Origin: Calothrix sp. FI2-JRJ7
GTDB lineage: Bacteria; Cyanobacteriota; Cyanobacteriia; Cyanobacteriales; Nostocaceae
NCBI GenBank assembly: GCA_019359675.1
Contig: JAHHGX010000071.1
Location: 141,962 to 205,961 of the forward strand
Length of the DNA: 64,000 nucleotides
Direction of reading: 5' to 3'
The notes under the pieces were generated by a model that did no database searches, was not told the DNA's origin, and was given only the letters and a program-made list of their open reading frames with translations. Position numbers and translations under genes: made by a program. Numbering within the stretch: the first letter of the stretch is position 1; each line of letters starts with the position of its first letter. Of this stretch, positions 34,716 to 43,907 are shown one piece after another.

Positions 34716-35096
34716 CCAGGGCAAAGTTGTGCTAGCATCTTAACTCAGCAGCCTGTTGGCTTGGTAATTGACTGGTCATTTTTAACCCACACTCCTTGAT
34801 ATGAGTAATATAAAGCACATAATATTTTCGCAATCTAATTCCAGAAACGCAAGGTTAAAAGTACTAGATAGCTTACACAAAAAATTTCATCTGAGTAATT
34901 TCAACTAGAGTATAGCTTATTGGCATAGGTCAGGCGAGTAGTGTACGTCAGGCGAGACACATGACTCACGGTGATTTATTACACAAATAAAAATATAAAT
35001 AAGTATTTTCGCATATTCTTTACAACAGCTTTATTCTATCTTGACCTTTTTTTAGTCAATATTATATAGACAAAAAAATTTAGCGACTAATAAATA
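34716..35096. other. AT-rich intergenic region
   Basis: About 380 nt between divergent genes. The 10-mer GTCAGGCGAG occurs twice (near 34928 and 34948). Nothing else was recognised. Confidence 0.4.
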
Positions 35097-36596
35097 ATGA
35101 AAAGAGACAAAGCATCTTCCGTCTTACTAATTTGGGGTTTTCCAGCAGATTTATTGTTGGTGTTTGTTGGTATTGCAGCAGTCGCAGTCGCAACATTATA
35201 CCCGTTTAATTTTTCAGTACCAGATAATTTTTCGCTTGGCACCATTTTTGAGCGATTTAACAACACGAGTTTTTTTAATGACCAAGTAAATAATATTTTA
35301 CTGTTTATGCCGCTTGGTTTTGGTGTTGCAAGTATTTTACTTAGAAAAAATGTTTCGCCATTAATTCAAATACTTGCTGTGATTGCCACTGGTGCCTGTT
35401 TATCTTTTACGGTAGAATTTTTACAATCGTTTTTACCGTCACGAGACCCTACTCCTGCTGATATTTTTAATAACACGCTGGGTAGTTTTGTCGGGTTGCT
35501 TAGTTTCTATATATTAGACACACGTCAATTTCGTTCTACGCTTGATTATATTCAAAATAGCCGCATTAGTAATTCTCGTGCTGGTATTGTAGGATTTTTG
35601 ACTGGATATATTATTTTGGCGTTTTTTGTTGGTATTTCGTGGGAAAACAATATTAGTTTAAACCAATGGAACACCAATTTCCCTTTGGTGATTGGTAATG
35701 AACGAACTGGTGATAGACCTTGGCAAGGAAGTGTATCGCAAATAGCTATTGCTGATAAAGCTTTTTCAGATAGCGAAATTGAAAAAGTTTTCTCTAACCC
35801 TAATTATTTAGCTAGTACAAATGATGCGATATTAGCAAAATATGAATTTGATGGGAAAGATAGCTATCGCGATATTACAGGGAAACAACCTGATTTATTA
35901 TGGCAAGGACAAGTATCTAACGGTTCAACCAGCAATGAAAAAGGTATATCTGTTGATTCGAGTCGCTGGTTAAAGACAGAAGAACCAGTTAAATTAATTA
36001 ATCAAAGAATTAGTGAAACTTCAGAATTTACGATTATTACAACTGTAGCGTCTGCTAATCTTTTGCAGAAAGGACCTGCGCGGATAATTTCTGTTTCTGG
36101 TGACCCGTTGCATCGAAATTTTACTATTGGTCAAGATAATACTAATTTATCGCTGCGTTTGCGAACTCCTATAACTGGACAAAATGGTTCGGATATTAAC
36201 TTGTCGGTGCCTAATGTGTTCTCTGATACTAGTCCACGCCGTATAATTATTAGTTATGCGAAGGGTAAAATTCAGGTAAATGTAGATAAACCAGAAAATG
36301 TTTATGTATTTAACTTGTTAGAACTGTATCCTAATAATCTAAAACTTTTTGCGTATGCAATTACTTTTATTCCGTTAGGATTGTATTTAACAGTGTTGAT
36401 TATTATAGTTAAGCGCAAAGCCTTTAATTTGATTCTACTTATTTGTGGCGCCGTTTTACCTTCTTTGATAATTGAAAGCATTTTAATTCATGCTAGTGAT
36501 AAGAGTTTTAGCTTGGTGAATTTAATGCTGGGAGTATTTTTTACTGCTTGTACAGTGTTGGTGTTTAAAGCGCGAACTTTGATATTGAGTAATTAA
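35097..36596 (+). CDS. VanZ-family membrane protein with LamG-like domain
   Basis: 499 residues. The first 180 residues hold four hydrophobic segments with the VanZ marks NILLFMPLGFG, EFLQSFLPSRDPTPADIFNNTLGSFVG. A fifth TM follows (AGIVGFLTGYIILAFFVG), then a soluble region of about 230 residues (SRWLKTEEPVKLINQRISETSEFTIIT..., RIISVSGDPLHRNFTIGQ) that looks like a concanavalin A/LamG fold. Two to three C-terminal TMs follow. VanZ-like proteins are frequent beside polysaccharide loci, so a role in sensing or anchoring exopolysaccharide is plausible but unproven. It ends at a GGTTGGG hairpin convergent with rbgA. Confidence 0.78.
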   Translation: MKRDKASSVLLIWGFPADLLLVFVGIAAVAVATLYPFNFSVPDNFSLGTIFERFNNTSFFNDQVNNILLFMPLGFGVASILLRKNVSPLIQILAVIATGACLSFTVEFLQSFLPSRDPTPADIFNNTLGSFVGLLSFYILDTRQFRSTLDYIQNSRISNSRAGIVGFLTGYIILAFFVGISWENNISLNQWNTNFPLVIGNERTGDRPWQGSVSQIAIADKAFSDSEIEKVFSNPNYLASTNDAILAKYEFDGKDSYRDITGKQPDLLWQGQVSNGSTSNEKGISVDSSRWLKTEEPVKLINQRISETSEFTIITTVASANLLQKGPARIISVSGDPLHRNFTIGQDNTNLSLRLRTPITGQNGSDINLSVPNVFSDTSPRRIIISYAKGKIQVNVDKPENVYVFNLLELYPNNLKLFAYAITFIPLGLYLTVLIIIVKRKAFNLILLICGAVLPSLIIESILIHASDKSFSLVNLMLGVFFTACTVLVFKARTLILSN

Positions 36597-36599
36597 TTA

Positions 36600-36625
36600 G
36601 TAGGGTTGGGGTTGTACCCAACCTT
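36600..36625. terminator. GGGTTGGG hairpin between convergent genes
   Basis: AGGGTTGGGgttgtACCCAACCTT-type stem, 3 nt after one stop and 3 nt before the other. A likely bidirectional terminator and a relative of the GGTTGGGT repeat. Confidence 0.6.
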
Positions 36626-36627
36626 CG

Positions 36628-37524
36628 TTATTCGTCACCGCTAAATTGAGTGGGTATTTCTAGGGGTATTTGACCTAGAAATCCTTTGCGATAGTCTGTG
36701 AGTAGCTGACGTGCGGTGCGTTCGACATCTCCTTTGTAACGATGTTCTGCTAGAGCATGAAGATAACCTTCACCTGTATGCTCTGTTGGGTCTAGCTTAT
36801 AACGCTCGTTTAATGCTTGTTTTGGTAATAGTTCTGGCGCCACTGCTTCTAAGTAACTAATTATATCAAGAAAAGCGGCGGCGACTAACTGATTATCATA
36901 CGACGCATCACCGATATCATCGCAAATTGCTAATTTGACGGCAGCATCTTGATTTTCTAGCCTTAAAGGAATTACTCCAGGTGCATCGAGTAATTCTAAT
37001 TCATCAGAAATTCTCACCCAACGTAGCGAACGTGTTACACCAGGACGTGCGGCACTTTCAACTACACGCTTTCCTAATATACGGTTAATTAATGCCGATT
37101 TTCCAACATTGGGGAAACCAATTACAACCGCACGGACGGGACGCGGTAGCATTCCTCTGCTTTTGCGACGCTGATTTAATTCTACACCCGCAGCTTGAGC
37201 GGCTTTGAGTACTGCTGGTACACCTTGCCCATGTTGAGCATTGGTATAGTAGGGGACTTCGCTTTGTCGCTTAAACCAGTTTATCCAGGCTTGCTTCGTT
37301 TGCGGTAAAATCATGTCGAAGCGGTTGATTACTAAAACGCGGGATTTGTTTCCTATCCATTCTAGTAATTGTGGGTGATGGGTAGATACTGGGATACGCG
37401 CATCACGCACCTCTAATACCACGTCAACAAGCTTTAGCTGCTCTTTTAGTTGCTTTTCTGCTTTGGCTATGTGACCTGGGTACCACTGGATAGTATTTAA
37501 TTTGTAGTTTTGTGTTATTCCCAT
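36628..37524 (-). CDS. ylqF: Ribosome biogenesis GTPase YlqF/RbgA
   Basis: 298 residues from ATG at 37524 (MGITQNYKLNTIQWYPGHIAKAEKQL); the longer frame reads into a palindromic repeat. It is a circularly permuted GTPase: the G4-like NRFD precedes G1 (GFPNVGKSALIN), then G2 Thr and G3 (DAPGV). WYPGHMxKA is the family hallmark. It assists 50S subunit maturation. Unrelated to its polysaccharide neighbours and separated from them by the repeat at 37534-37592. Confidence 0.93.
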   Translation of the reverse strand: MGITQNYKLNTIQWYPGHIAKAEKQLKEQLKLVDVVLEVRDARIPVSTHHPQLLEWIGNKSRVLVINRFDMILPQTKQAWINWFKRQSEVPYYTNAQHGQGVPAVLKAAQAAGVELNQRRKSRGMLPRPVRAVVIGFPNVGKSALINRILGKRVVESAARPGVTRSLRWVRISDELELLDAPGVIPLRLENQDAAVKLAICDDIGDASYDNQLVAAAFLDIISYLEAVAPELLPKQALNERYKLDPTEHTGEGYLHALAEHRYKGDVERTARQLLTDYRKGFLGQIPLEIPTQFSGDE

Positions 37525-37533
37525 TGTTTGTAG

Positions 37534-37592
37534 GGTGCGTGACGCCACAACGATCTTACAATAAAATAACAAATGTAATAGCGTCACGCACC
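37534..37592. repeat. GGTGCGTGACGC palindromic repeat
   Basis: GGTGCGTGACGC/GCGTCACGCACC, 59 nt, abutting the stop of the GHL10 gene and the start of ylqF on the same strand. Confidence 0.8.
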
Positions 37593-38777
37593 CTACTTTG
37601 TGATGTTTTTGATTGCGGTTGCGGTTTGTTCTGGTTTGCCTTCTAGGGGGAATACTAAAACGCTTTTGATTTTGGTGTTGTCAATTAGTTGTTTTAGGTG
37701 ATTTAATTGTTTATCTAGAATTGCGACTCCTGCGTAATTCTCTGCGTAGTCTAATTCTTGGTTAAAGTTGGCATTGTTATATGCCTGAATGAAGACTCTA
37801 TCTACACCCCAATTTTTCCAATCAGCGGCAAAATAACGTTTCGCCCAATAAGGGTTATGATGGCAAATGTCGAAGCTAACTTTGGGATTAGCTTTTTTCA
37901 TGTCTGTTATCATTTGCCGCACAAAGTTGGTTAGATGAGCAGTGCGGTCTACTTGACCTGGCAGTTCTGCATGATAGCCTAAATAATCATCCCATTGGAC
38001 TGCATCTATGTTGGGATATTTTTGAACAAATTCTGTTAAGGTTCTTTTAAATAAATTACCTACTTCTGCAATTTCTACATCTAATACATAGTGGTCAATT
38101 CCTGCATAGGTTCTATCGACTCCAGGTACAATCCACTTTTTAGAAATTGCTAAGTCAAATATTGGGCTGTTTTTATCTATTTTAATGCCTTTCTCGAAAT
38201 AGGCGTGAACTTGCATTCCCTGTTTATGTGCTTCATCTATTAACCAATCTAACCATTGGTCTTGAAACTGGTTGGGGCAACTTTTATAACCAAGAATTTG
38301 CTGTGTCACTTCACTATTATACATTGTACAACCATTACCCCATACTCCATGAATAATGGTGTTAATTCCTTGGGCGCGATAATTACGAACTCGTTGACGA
38401 ATTGTTTGCTCGTCTGCATTATTCGTTATTTGATATCTACTTAAATAAATTCCTCTAATTACTTTTTTATCCCAAGGTGTTTGAGGTGATGATAGTGCTT
38501 TTTGGGTTGCTTCGGGTGATGGTTTAGCTTGTGGAGTGCTTGTTGGTGTACTATTTGCAACAATCGGCGCCAATGGTTGGGGGGTAGTAACAGTATCATT
38601 CACTATAGGCGCCTTTGGCAAAGTCGGAGCAGTTATTTGCTGGTTATTAGGTAGGAATTTGCTGATATTAAAATTGCCTAAATGAATAAACCACCAATAA
38701 CCACCGCCAAGAGCAGCTATAATTACTGAGATTGGAATACTCCCGCATCCACACCCACTTTCTTTTTTGCGCGACAT
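37593..38777 (-). CDS. Glycoside hydrolase-like family 10 (GHL10/DUF187-type) protein
   Basis: 394 residues from ATG at 38777 (MSRKKESGCGCGSIP). A cytoplasmic Cys-rich start precedes one TM (residues about 17-33), then a Pro/Thr-rich linker to residue 100. A TIM-barrel-like domain opens KKVIRGIYLSRYQITNN and contains IDAVQWDDYLGYHAE and FDICHHNPYWAKRYF. Catalytic acids are probably the Asp pair in QWDDYLG. The protein is anchored and faces the periplasm. Family members cleave or bind glycans; the neighbouring exopolysaccharide genes fit such a role. Substrate unknown. Confidence 0.75.
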   Translation of the reverse strand: MSRKKESGCGCGSIPISVIIAALGGGYWWFIHLGNFNISKFLPNNQQITAPTLPKAPIVNDTVTTPQPLAPIVANSTPTSTPQAKPSPEATQKALSSPQTPWDKKVIRGIYLSRYQITNNADEQTIRQRVRNYRAQGINTIIHGVWGNGCTMYNSEVTQQILGYKSCPNQFQDQWLDWLIDEAHKQGMQVHAYFEKGIKIDKNSPIFDLAISKKWIVPGVDRTYAGIDHYVLDVEIAEVGNLFKRTLTEFVQKYPNIDAVQWDDYLGYHAELPGQVDRTAHLTNFVRQMITDMKKANPKVSFDICHHNPYWAKRYFAADWKNWGVDRVFIQAYNNANFNQELDYAENYAGVAILDKQLNHLKQLIDNTKIKSVLVFPLEGKPEQTATAIKNITK

Positions 38778-38806
38778 ATTTATAAAAGAGAGCAATAATA
38801 TAGTTA

Positions 38807-39613
38807 CTACAACCTGCCTCTCTCGTATTCCGCAATAGTATTAGCAGAAATACTCGGGTCTGCTGACCAAGGGTTTTTATAGAATCTAAATTTTTGTTTA
38901 AGAACTAACCAGAAGAATGGCGCCGCATCGAGCAAATACCTCTTCCAGAGTCGAGTCGGTTCAGCGGAAAGTCTATATAACCACTCTAGACCAACTTGGC
39001 TCATCCATTTTGGCGCCCGTGTTATTGTTCCTGCTTCAAAATTGATGGTGGCGCCTATTGCTAAGAAAATTTTGATATTTTTTAATTTATGTCTATACTT
39101 AGAAATCCACATTTCTTGCTTGGGGGCGCCTACTCCAATTGCTAGAACTGTTGCTCCTGAGCGATTGATTAACTCTATTATGCTTTGACATTCTTTTTCG
39201 TTTTTCTCAAACCCCATTGGTGGGGAATAAGTTGCAATAATAATATTACGCCCTATTTTGGAATTGATATTACGCTGGGCAGTATATCCGACTTCTCCAA
39301 TTCCTCCTAACAAAAATATTTTGATATCATCGTCATCTCTATAATAATTATAAAAAGCTGGAAATAAATCTGAACCAGATATTTTTTCTTGAATGGGTAT
39401 ACCTAAAAACTTAGATGTGAACATAATAATTTTACTATCGCAAACTATGTAATCTGCTTCTTGATAGGCATCATAAAAATTTAAGTTTCTTTGTAGCTGA
39501 ATCAGATGGTTTACATTAGGAGTAAATACAATACCACCAAATTTCAGTTTTTTCAGTAATTGATACATTGTGATGTTATCAATAGTCAAATTGAATAGTT
39601 GAACTTGATTCAT
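38807..39613 (-). CDS. WecG/TagA/CpsF family glycosyltransferase (GT26)
   Basis: 268 residues. Diagnostic segments are TPNVNHLIQLQRN, DSKIIMFTSKFLGIPIQEKISGSDLF (the catalytic Asp region) and AIGVGAPKQEMWISKYR, followed by the conserved GGTF-equivalent AIGATINFEAG and RAPKWMSQVGLEWLYRL. The family transfers N-acetylmannosaminuronic acid or ManNAc-like sugars to lipid-linked intermediates at the cytoplasmic membrane. The C-terminal amphipathic part is membrane-associating. It belongs to the exopolysaccharide block. Confidence 0.9.
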   Translation of the reverse strand: MNQVQLFNLTIDNITMYQLLKKLKFGGIVFTPNVNHLIQLQRNLNFYDAYQEADYIVCDSKIIMFTSKFLGIPIQEKISGSDLFPAFYNYYRDDDDIKIFLLGGIGEVGYTAQRNINSKIGRNIIIATYSPPMGFEKNEKECQSIIELINRSGATVLAIGVGAPKQEMWISKYRHKLKNIKIFLAIGATINFEAGTITRAPKWMSQVGLEWLYRLSAEPTRLWKRYLLDAAPFFWLVLKQKFRFYKNPWSADPSISANTIAEYERGRL

Positions 39614-39715
39614 TGTCTTATGATATAATTAAGTAGTTATTTTAGAAAGCAAGAGACAGTTTGAGCAGAGAAACTGTTTATCTTTCTGCTATTTTCGATA
39701 AAATGAGTTACCTCA

Positions 39716-40648
39716 TCAAGTTTTTACCAAAATTCTTTGGTCTAAAATGTCTAAAATAGTGCTATCAATATCAATATCAAATTTACGTGCGAAATAATAT
39801 TGATTTTGTTTCATCAAAATATAATAATCCTTGGTTAAAGTTGCTGGACTACCGTAAGTAGTTTTAGAAAAATCTATATAATGTTTAGATTCATTCGATA
39901 AATTGAAAACTTTACTGTTAACTAGTACAGTCTGAATAAAAGATTCTTCAGGGTTGATTACATATTTATAATGCTCAAGAATATCGGGATGCTTTTGAGT
40001 AAACTCATGTATATATTCAAGGCATTTTTTAGAAAGAATAGAAAAATAAGAGCCTCCATAACAAATAAATTCATCATTAAAGGGAGATTTAACTTTTCTT
40101 CCTATCATCAGCAGACCATAAATAAAATAAATCCGCAAATTTGGCTGAAAGTAATTAATGGTTTTTAATGATTTTAAGAATAAGTTTAACCAATTAGGGA
40201 AATTGATTAAACTTACTTTATACCTGTATAAGTATCTATCATACCCTTGCTTAATAGTCCATGAACTTTTTTTAGAAAATACTTTAAAATATTCAATATA
40301 AGCGTCGTAACTATTTGTAGATAAAAAAAGTTCTAGCTCTGAAATAGATTGAGTTGGATAATCTTGTCCAGTTAGATTAATAAACCAATCAAAATCTAGA
40401 TTATTACTAAATATCCAGTTGATAGTTGATAAATATTCTCGAAGTATTGAAAAATCTCCTCTACCTGTTGTGACGTTAAATAAATAAATATTTGAATATT
40501 GTTTCAATCTAGATATATCTAGAACGCAATAAGTAGAATTATGACTCAGTATAATTATTGAGTTTGGGCTCGAGCTTTTAATATTACGAATAAGTCGATA
40601 TATTTGCTCTGGATTTTTATAACTTTGAATCAAGAAACAGATTTTCAT
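39716..40648 (-). CDS. Core-2/I-branching type glycosyltransferase (GT14-like)
   Basis: 310 residues from ATG at 40648 (MKICFLIQSYKNPEQI); the longer frame starts inside a repeat. NLTGQDYPTQS matches the family LSxxDxPL motif, GSYFSILSKKCLEYI is the acceptor segment, and PEESFIQTVL holds the conserved Glu pair. In animals the family transfers GlcNAc or xylose; bacterial members are found in polysaccharide loci. The gene is very AT-rich and has no GGCGCC, unlike most genes here, suggesting later acquisition. Confidence 0.75.
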   Translation of the reverse strand: MKICFLIQSYKNPEQIYRLIRNIKSSSPNSIIILSHNSTYCVLDISRLKQYSNIYLFNVTTGRGDFSILREYLSTINWIFSNNLDFDWFINLTGQDYPTQSISELELFLSTNSYDAYIEYFKVFSKKSSWTIKQGYDRYLYRYKVSLINFPNWLNLFLKSLKTINYFQPNLRIYFIYGLLMIGRKVKSPFNDEFICYGGSYFSILSKKCLEYIHEFTQKHPDILEHYKYVINPEESFIQTVLVNSKVFNLSNESKHYIDFSKTTYGSPATLTKDYYILMKQNQYYFARKFDIDIDSTILDILDQRILVKT

Positions 40649-40696
40649 ACTCTGATGGTCTTTTGATTGATGAAAAATTAATAGGGAAGTAATACA

Positions 40697-40711
40697 AAAA
40701 ACCGGGTTTTT
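40697..40711. repeat. AAAAACCGGGTTTTT palindrome
   Basis: A 15-nt variant of the AGAAACCCGGTTTCT word between two glycosyltransferase genes. Confidence 0.6.
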
Positions 40712-40719
40712 GGCTAAGG

Positions 40720-41697
40720 TCAAGTGGATAATTCTGGTCTACGGAAAGTGGCTTTTATAGGGTTTATGAACCAGAGTAGATAAGCTGCAACACCAGTTAT
40801 TACAGTTTTACCTGGTTCTTCTAATAAGATATGCCAATGATTGATTAGAACAAGGTTGAATAGCTTTGCAGCAGTTATTCCGTCACCCAAGCTCACCAAA
40901 CGACGCGCTGTATAACGCATATGGTAAGCTTTTGCAGCTTTTTCACAGTGTGCGATGATATCTGGAGCATAGGAACGAGTTTTTTCTATTACCGTTTCTA
41001 ACGCTTCTAATTGTTTCAAAGCATTCGCAGATAGTCCTCCCGAAGTTATTCTGTACAAAGTCAATACTTCTGGAATTCCTTCGTGGCGCCAGTGGGTAAG
41101 AATAGAGATTCGTAACCAACATTCGATATCTTCAGCACGACGCAAAGCTTCATCAAAGTAGTAATCTTCAGTGGCGCCGTACAAATTATCTTGAAATTTA
41201 ATTGCTTCAAAGACTTCACGTCTTATAACTGCTGCTGAACCATTACCGACAGGATTACGACACAGTACATATGAGGGTGTGATGTCATGGAGCTTGCGAG
41301 GTCTTTGATAAAGTCCTGTTAGATTGCCCTGTTCATTAATAAATGCAGAGTAACAAAAGCTGATTCCTACTGTGGGTGAATTGTCAAGATGTTTGACGTG
41401 TTTTTCTAGTTTGTCCGGAGTCCAGATGTCATCCGCATCTACAAAAGCTATATAGTCACCTTGAGCATGGCGAATGCCTGTATTTCTAGCCCCTGGTAGT
41501 CCTCTATTTGCTTGATGAATAATCTTGATTCTCGAATCTTTGAACTGTCGGCAAATTTCTATGCTGCCATCAAGAGACCCATCATCGATGATGAGAATTT
41601 CAAAGTTTTGATAGGTTTGTGACAGAACAGAGTCAACTGTTGCGGCAACATACTTTTCGGCGTTATATACAGGAATAATTACGGAAACTTTTTTCAT
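40720..41697 (-). CDS. Family 2 glycosyltransferase (paralogue A)
   Basis: 325 residues from ATG at 41697 (MKKVSVIIPVYNAEKYV). GT-A fold: nucleotide-binding IIDDGSLDGS and the metal-binding DADDIW (DXD) near residue 90. The C-terminal 60 residues contain one hydrophobic segment (VITGVAAYLLWFI) that may dock it on the membrane. It is closely similar to the next gene (MKKVSVIIPVYNAEKYVA in both) and the pair is a tandem duplication. It transfers an unknown sugar in repeat-unit assembly. Confidence 0.9.
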   Translation of the reverse strand: MKKVSVIIPVYNAEKYVAATVDSVLSQTYQNFEILIIDDGSLDGSIEICRQFKDSRIKIIHQANRGLPGARNTGIRHAQGDYIAFVDADDIWTPDKLEKHVKHLDNSPTVGISFCYSAFINEQGNLTGLYQRPRKLHDITPSYVLCRNPVGNGSAAVIRREVFEAIKFQDNLYGATEDYYFDEALRRAEDIECWLRISILTHWRHEGIPEVLTLYRITSGGLSANALKQLEALETVIEKTRSYAPDIIAHCEKAAKAYHMRYTARRLVSLGDGITAAKLFNLVLINHWHILLEEPGKTVITGVAAYLLWFINPIKATFRRPELST

Positions 41698-41771
41698 ACA
41701 ATTAACCAAATCATTTCAGGGAAAATTAATATATAAAGAGAAACTTTTCAAGTGTAAACAACTTTTGAAAT

Positions 41772-42791
41772 TTATCTTCCAAATTCTTCTTGCATTTTGT
41801 GTTTTTGGATAAAGCCTTTTGCTTTTAAAATCAAATGTTCGACTTGAAAGTACAAAGATTTTGGCATTAGCCAAAGTAAGTAAGACATTACCAATGTCAA
41901 ACTTGTTGTTAGCGGTTCTGTTAATAGCAGGCGCCAGTTAAATTTTAAAGCTTGATTAATAACTTTTACGGCAATAGAACCAGCTTGTCTACGTACAGCT
42001 TCGCGCGCTAAATCTCGCAATCGATAAGCCATAGCTTGATGTTTCCATTTATCTATTAGTTCTGGTGCATATGAGCGTGTCTTTTCATCTATTTTTTCCC
42101 AATAATCTATGGCTTTTAGTAAATCCCCCGAACGGCTTTCTGGATTAACTCTATATAAAGTTAATACTTCAGGTATACCTTCAAACTTCCAAATGGTTTG
42201 AATAGCTATACGCAGCCAACACTCAATATCTTCTAGTACAGTAAATTTAGTGTCAAAGTAACAATACTCTTCTGTATTAGAGTCTTCTTTAAAAGCTATC
42301 GCTTCAAAAACTTCTCGTCTAAACACTCCAGATGAACCATTTCCAAGTGGGTTAGTATAGAGTAAATCAGACACTTCAATCTCTTTCAGCTTAGGCATTT
42401 GATATATATTTAAGGATTGCCCAAGTTCATTGATAAGAGCAGAACGACTAAAGCTTATTCCAACGTTAGGAGAATTATCTAAATGTTCTACATGTTTTTC
42501 TAACTTTTCTGGTATCCAAATATCGTCTGCATCTATAAAAGCAAAATAATCACCTTGAGCATGACGAATACCTGTATCTCTTGCTGCTGAAACTCCTTTG
42601 TTTTGCTGTCGAATTATTTTAATTCTAGGGTCAGTGAATTGTTGACAAGCCTGTATGCTTTGGTCAGGAGAACCATCGTCAATGATTAGAATCTCAATGT
42701 TTTTGTAGGTTTGCAATAATACCGATTTAACTGTTAGTGCAACATACTTTTCAGCATTATATACGGGAATAATTACGGAAACTTTTTTCAT
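41772..42791 (-). CDS. Family 2 glycosyltransferase (paralogue B)
   Basis: 339 residues. It has the same plan as its downstream paralogue: MKKVSVIIPVYNAEKYVALT, IIDDGSPDQS, FIDADDIWIPEKLEKHVEHLDNSP, RREVFEAIAF. The C-terminus ends with an amphipathic membrane-docking stretch and a basic tail. Divergence from the neighbour is concentrated in the acceptor half, which suggests different acceptors. A member of the exopolysaccharide operon. Confidence 0.9.
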   Translation of the reverse strand: MKKVSVIIPVYNAEKYVALTVKSVLLQTYKNIEILIIDDGSPDQSIQACQQFTDPRIKIIRQQNKGVSAARDTGIRHAQGDYFAFIDADDIWIPEKLEKHVEHLDNSPNVGISFSRSALINELGQSLNIYQMPKLKEIEVSDLLYTNPLGNGSSGVFRREVFEAIAFKEDSNTEEYCYFDTKFTVLEDIECWLRIAIQTIWKFEGIPEVLTLYRVNPESRSGDLLKAIDYWEKIDEKTRSYAPELIDKWKHQAMAYRLRDLAREAVRRQAGSIAVKVINQALKFNWRLLLTEPLTTSLTLVMSYLLWLMPKSLYFQVEHLILKAKGFIQKHKMQEEFGR

Positions 42792-42853
42792 AACTCATTA
42801 GCATCTGTATTTAATATTACAGTAAATATGTACAAAATCAATAAAAAGAAAAA

Positions 42854-43846
42854 CTAAGATTTGATAAGATTTGCCTTTTGGGCTGGCATTGCACGTGAAT
42901 TAGTAATAAAGTTTAGTATTCTTCCTGCAACTTCAGGTGTAAGAAAATGCATTGCAATTAACTTAACTACCAGAATAAGAGCGTATTTTTTGAGGATAAC
43001 TATTGGGGATAAACGAGCAGCTTTTAGCAGGTGATAACGAGCTTGTGTAACACCTTTGAAACCTGGAACGCGAGTTAAATATAGCTGACTCCAGTATAAG
43101 TGACAATTTGCAATACTTTTTGATCTTATTTTTGATAAAGATTCAATTCCTTGTGGAGCATTTTGAATAGCTCTGTTTATAACTGTGAGTACAGATTTTT
43201 CAAACGCTTCGATATTAGTTGAGGCAGAACCTGAAGATAGACGGTAAAAAACTTGATATTCAGGTACAGCAACAAATGACCATTTGCTCGCTAATCGTAG
43301 ACACCAATCCCAATCTTCATAATGACTCAAGGTTGTATCAAAAATACCAACAGAATCGATAGCTGCTTTCCGAACTAGGATATTAGAAGATATACCTATA
43401 ATAAAATTACCAGCAAGTAATTTAGTATAAACATTTCCTTCATAATATATAGGGTCACATTTGTGAACTTGCTTGCCGTTTTCACTCATCATATAAGTCA
43501 AGCTATAAGCTAACCCTGCTTCAGGATGTTGTTCTAAGGCTGAATATTGAAGCTCTAATTTATTTTGTGTCCATAAGTCATCGCCATCTAGAAAAGCGAT
43601 ATATTTTCCTCTTGCTACTGAAATTCCACGATTACGCGCTGTAGAAACGCCACTATTTTCATAAGTAAAAACTTTGACTCTTTCATCTGGAATACTATTT
43701 AAAATCTTTAAAGTATCATCTGTAGAGCCATCATTAATAACTACAATTTCTAAATCAGAAAAGCTTTGTTTCTGAATTGATTCTATAGTTTCTAATATTG
43801 TTCTTTGATTATTATAGGTTGGGATAATTACGGATATAGTCGGCAT
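42854..43846 (-). CDS. Family 2 glycosyltransferase
   Basis: 330 residues from ATG at 43846 (MPTISVIIPTYNNQRTIL). VVINDGSTDDT and FLDGDDLWTQNKLE are the donor-binding motifs. DTTLSHYEDWDWCLRLA is the ED-containing acceptor/base segment. A hydrophobic C-terminal region (VILKKYALILVVKLIAMHFL) may be membrane-bound. No GGCGCC in the gene. Confidence 0.9.
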   Translation of the reverse strand: MPTISVIIPTYNNQRTILETIESIQKQSFSDLEIVVINDGSTDDTLKILNSIPDERVKVFTYENSGVSTARNRGISVARGKYIAFLDGDDLWTQNKLELQYSALEQHPEAGLAYSLTYMMSENGKQVHKCDPIYYEGNVYTKLLAGNFIIGISSNILVRKAAIDSVGIFDTTLSHYEDWDWCLRLASKWSFVAVPEYQVFYRLSSGSASTNIEAFEKSVLTVINRAIQNAPQGIESLSKIRSKSIANCHLYWSQLYLTRVPGFKGVTQARYHLLKAARLSPIVILKKYALILVVKLIAMHFLTPEVAGRILNFITNSRAMPAQKANLIKS

Positions 43847-43907
43847 AAATACACTCCAGTACAAAAAAACTATGAAAGTTGGTCGGTGAAAGTAAAATTT
43901 AAGTAGA

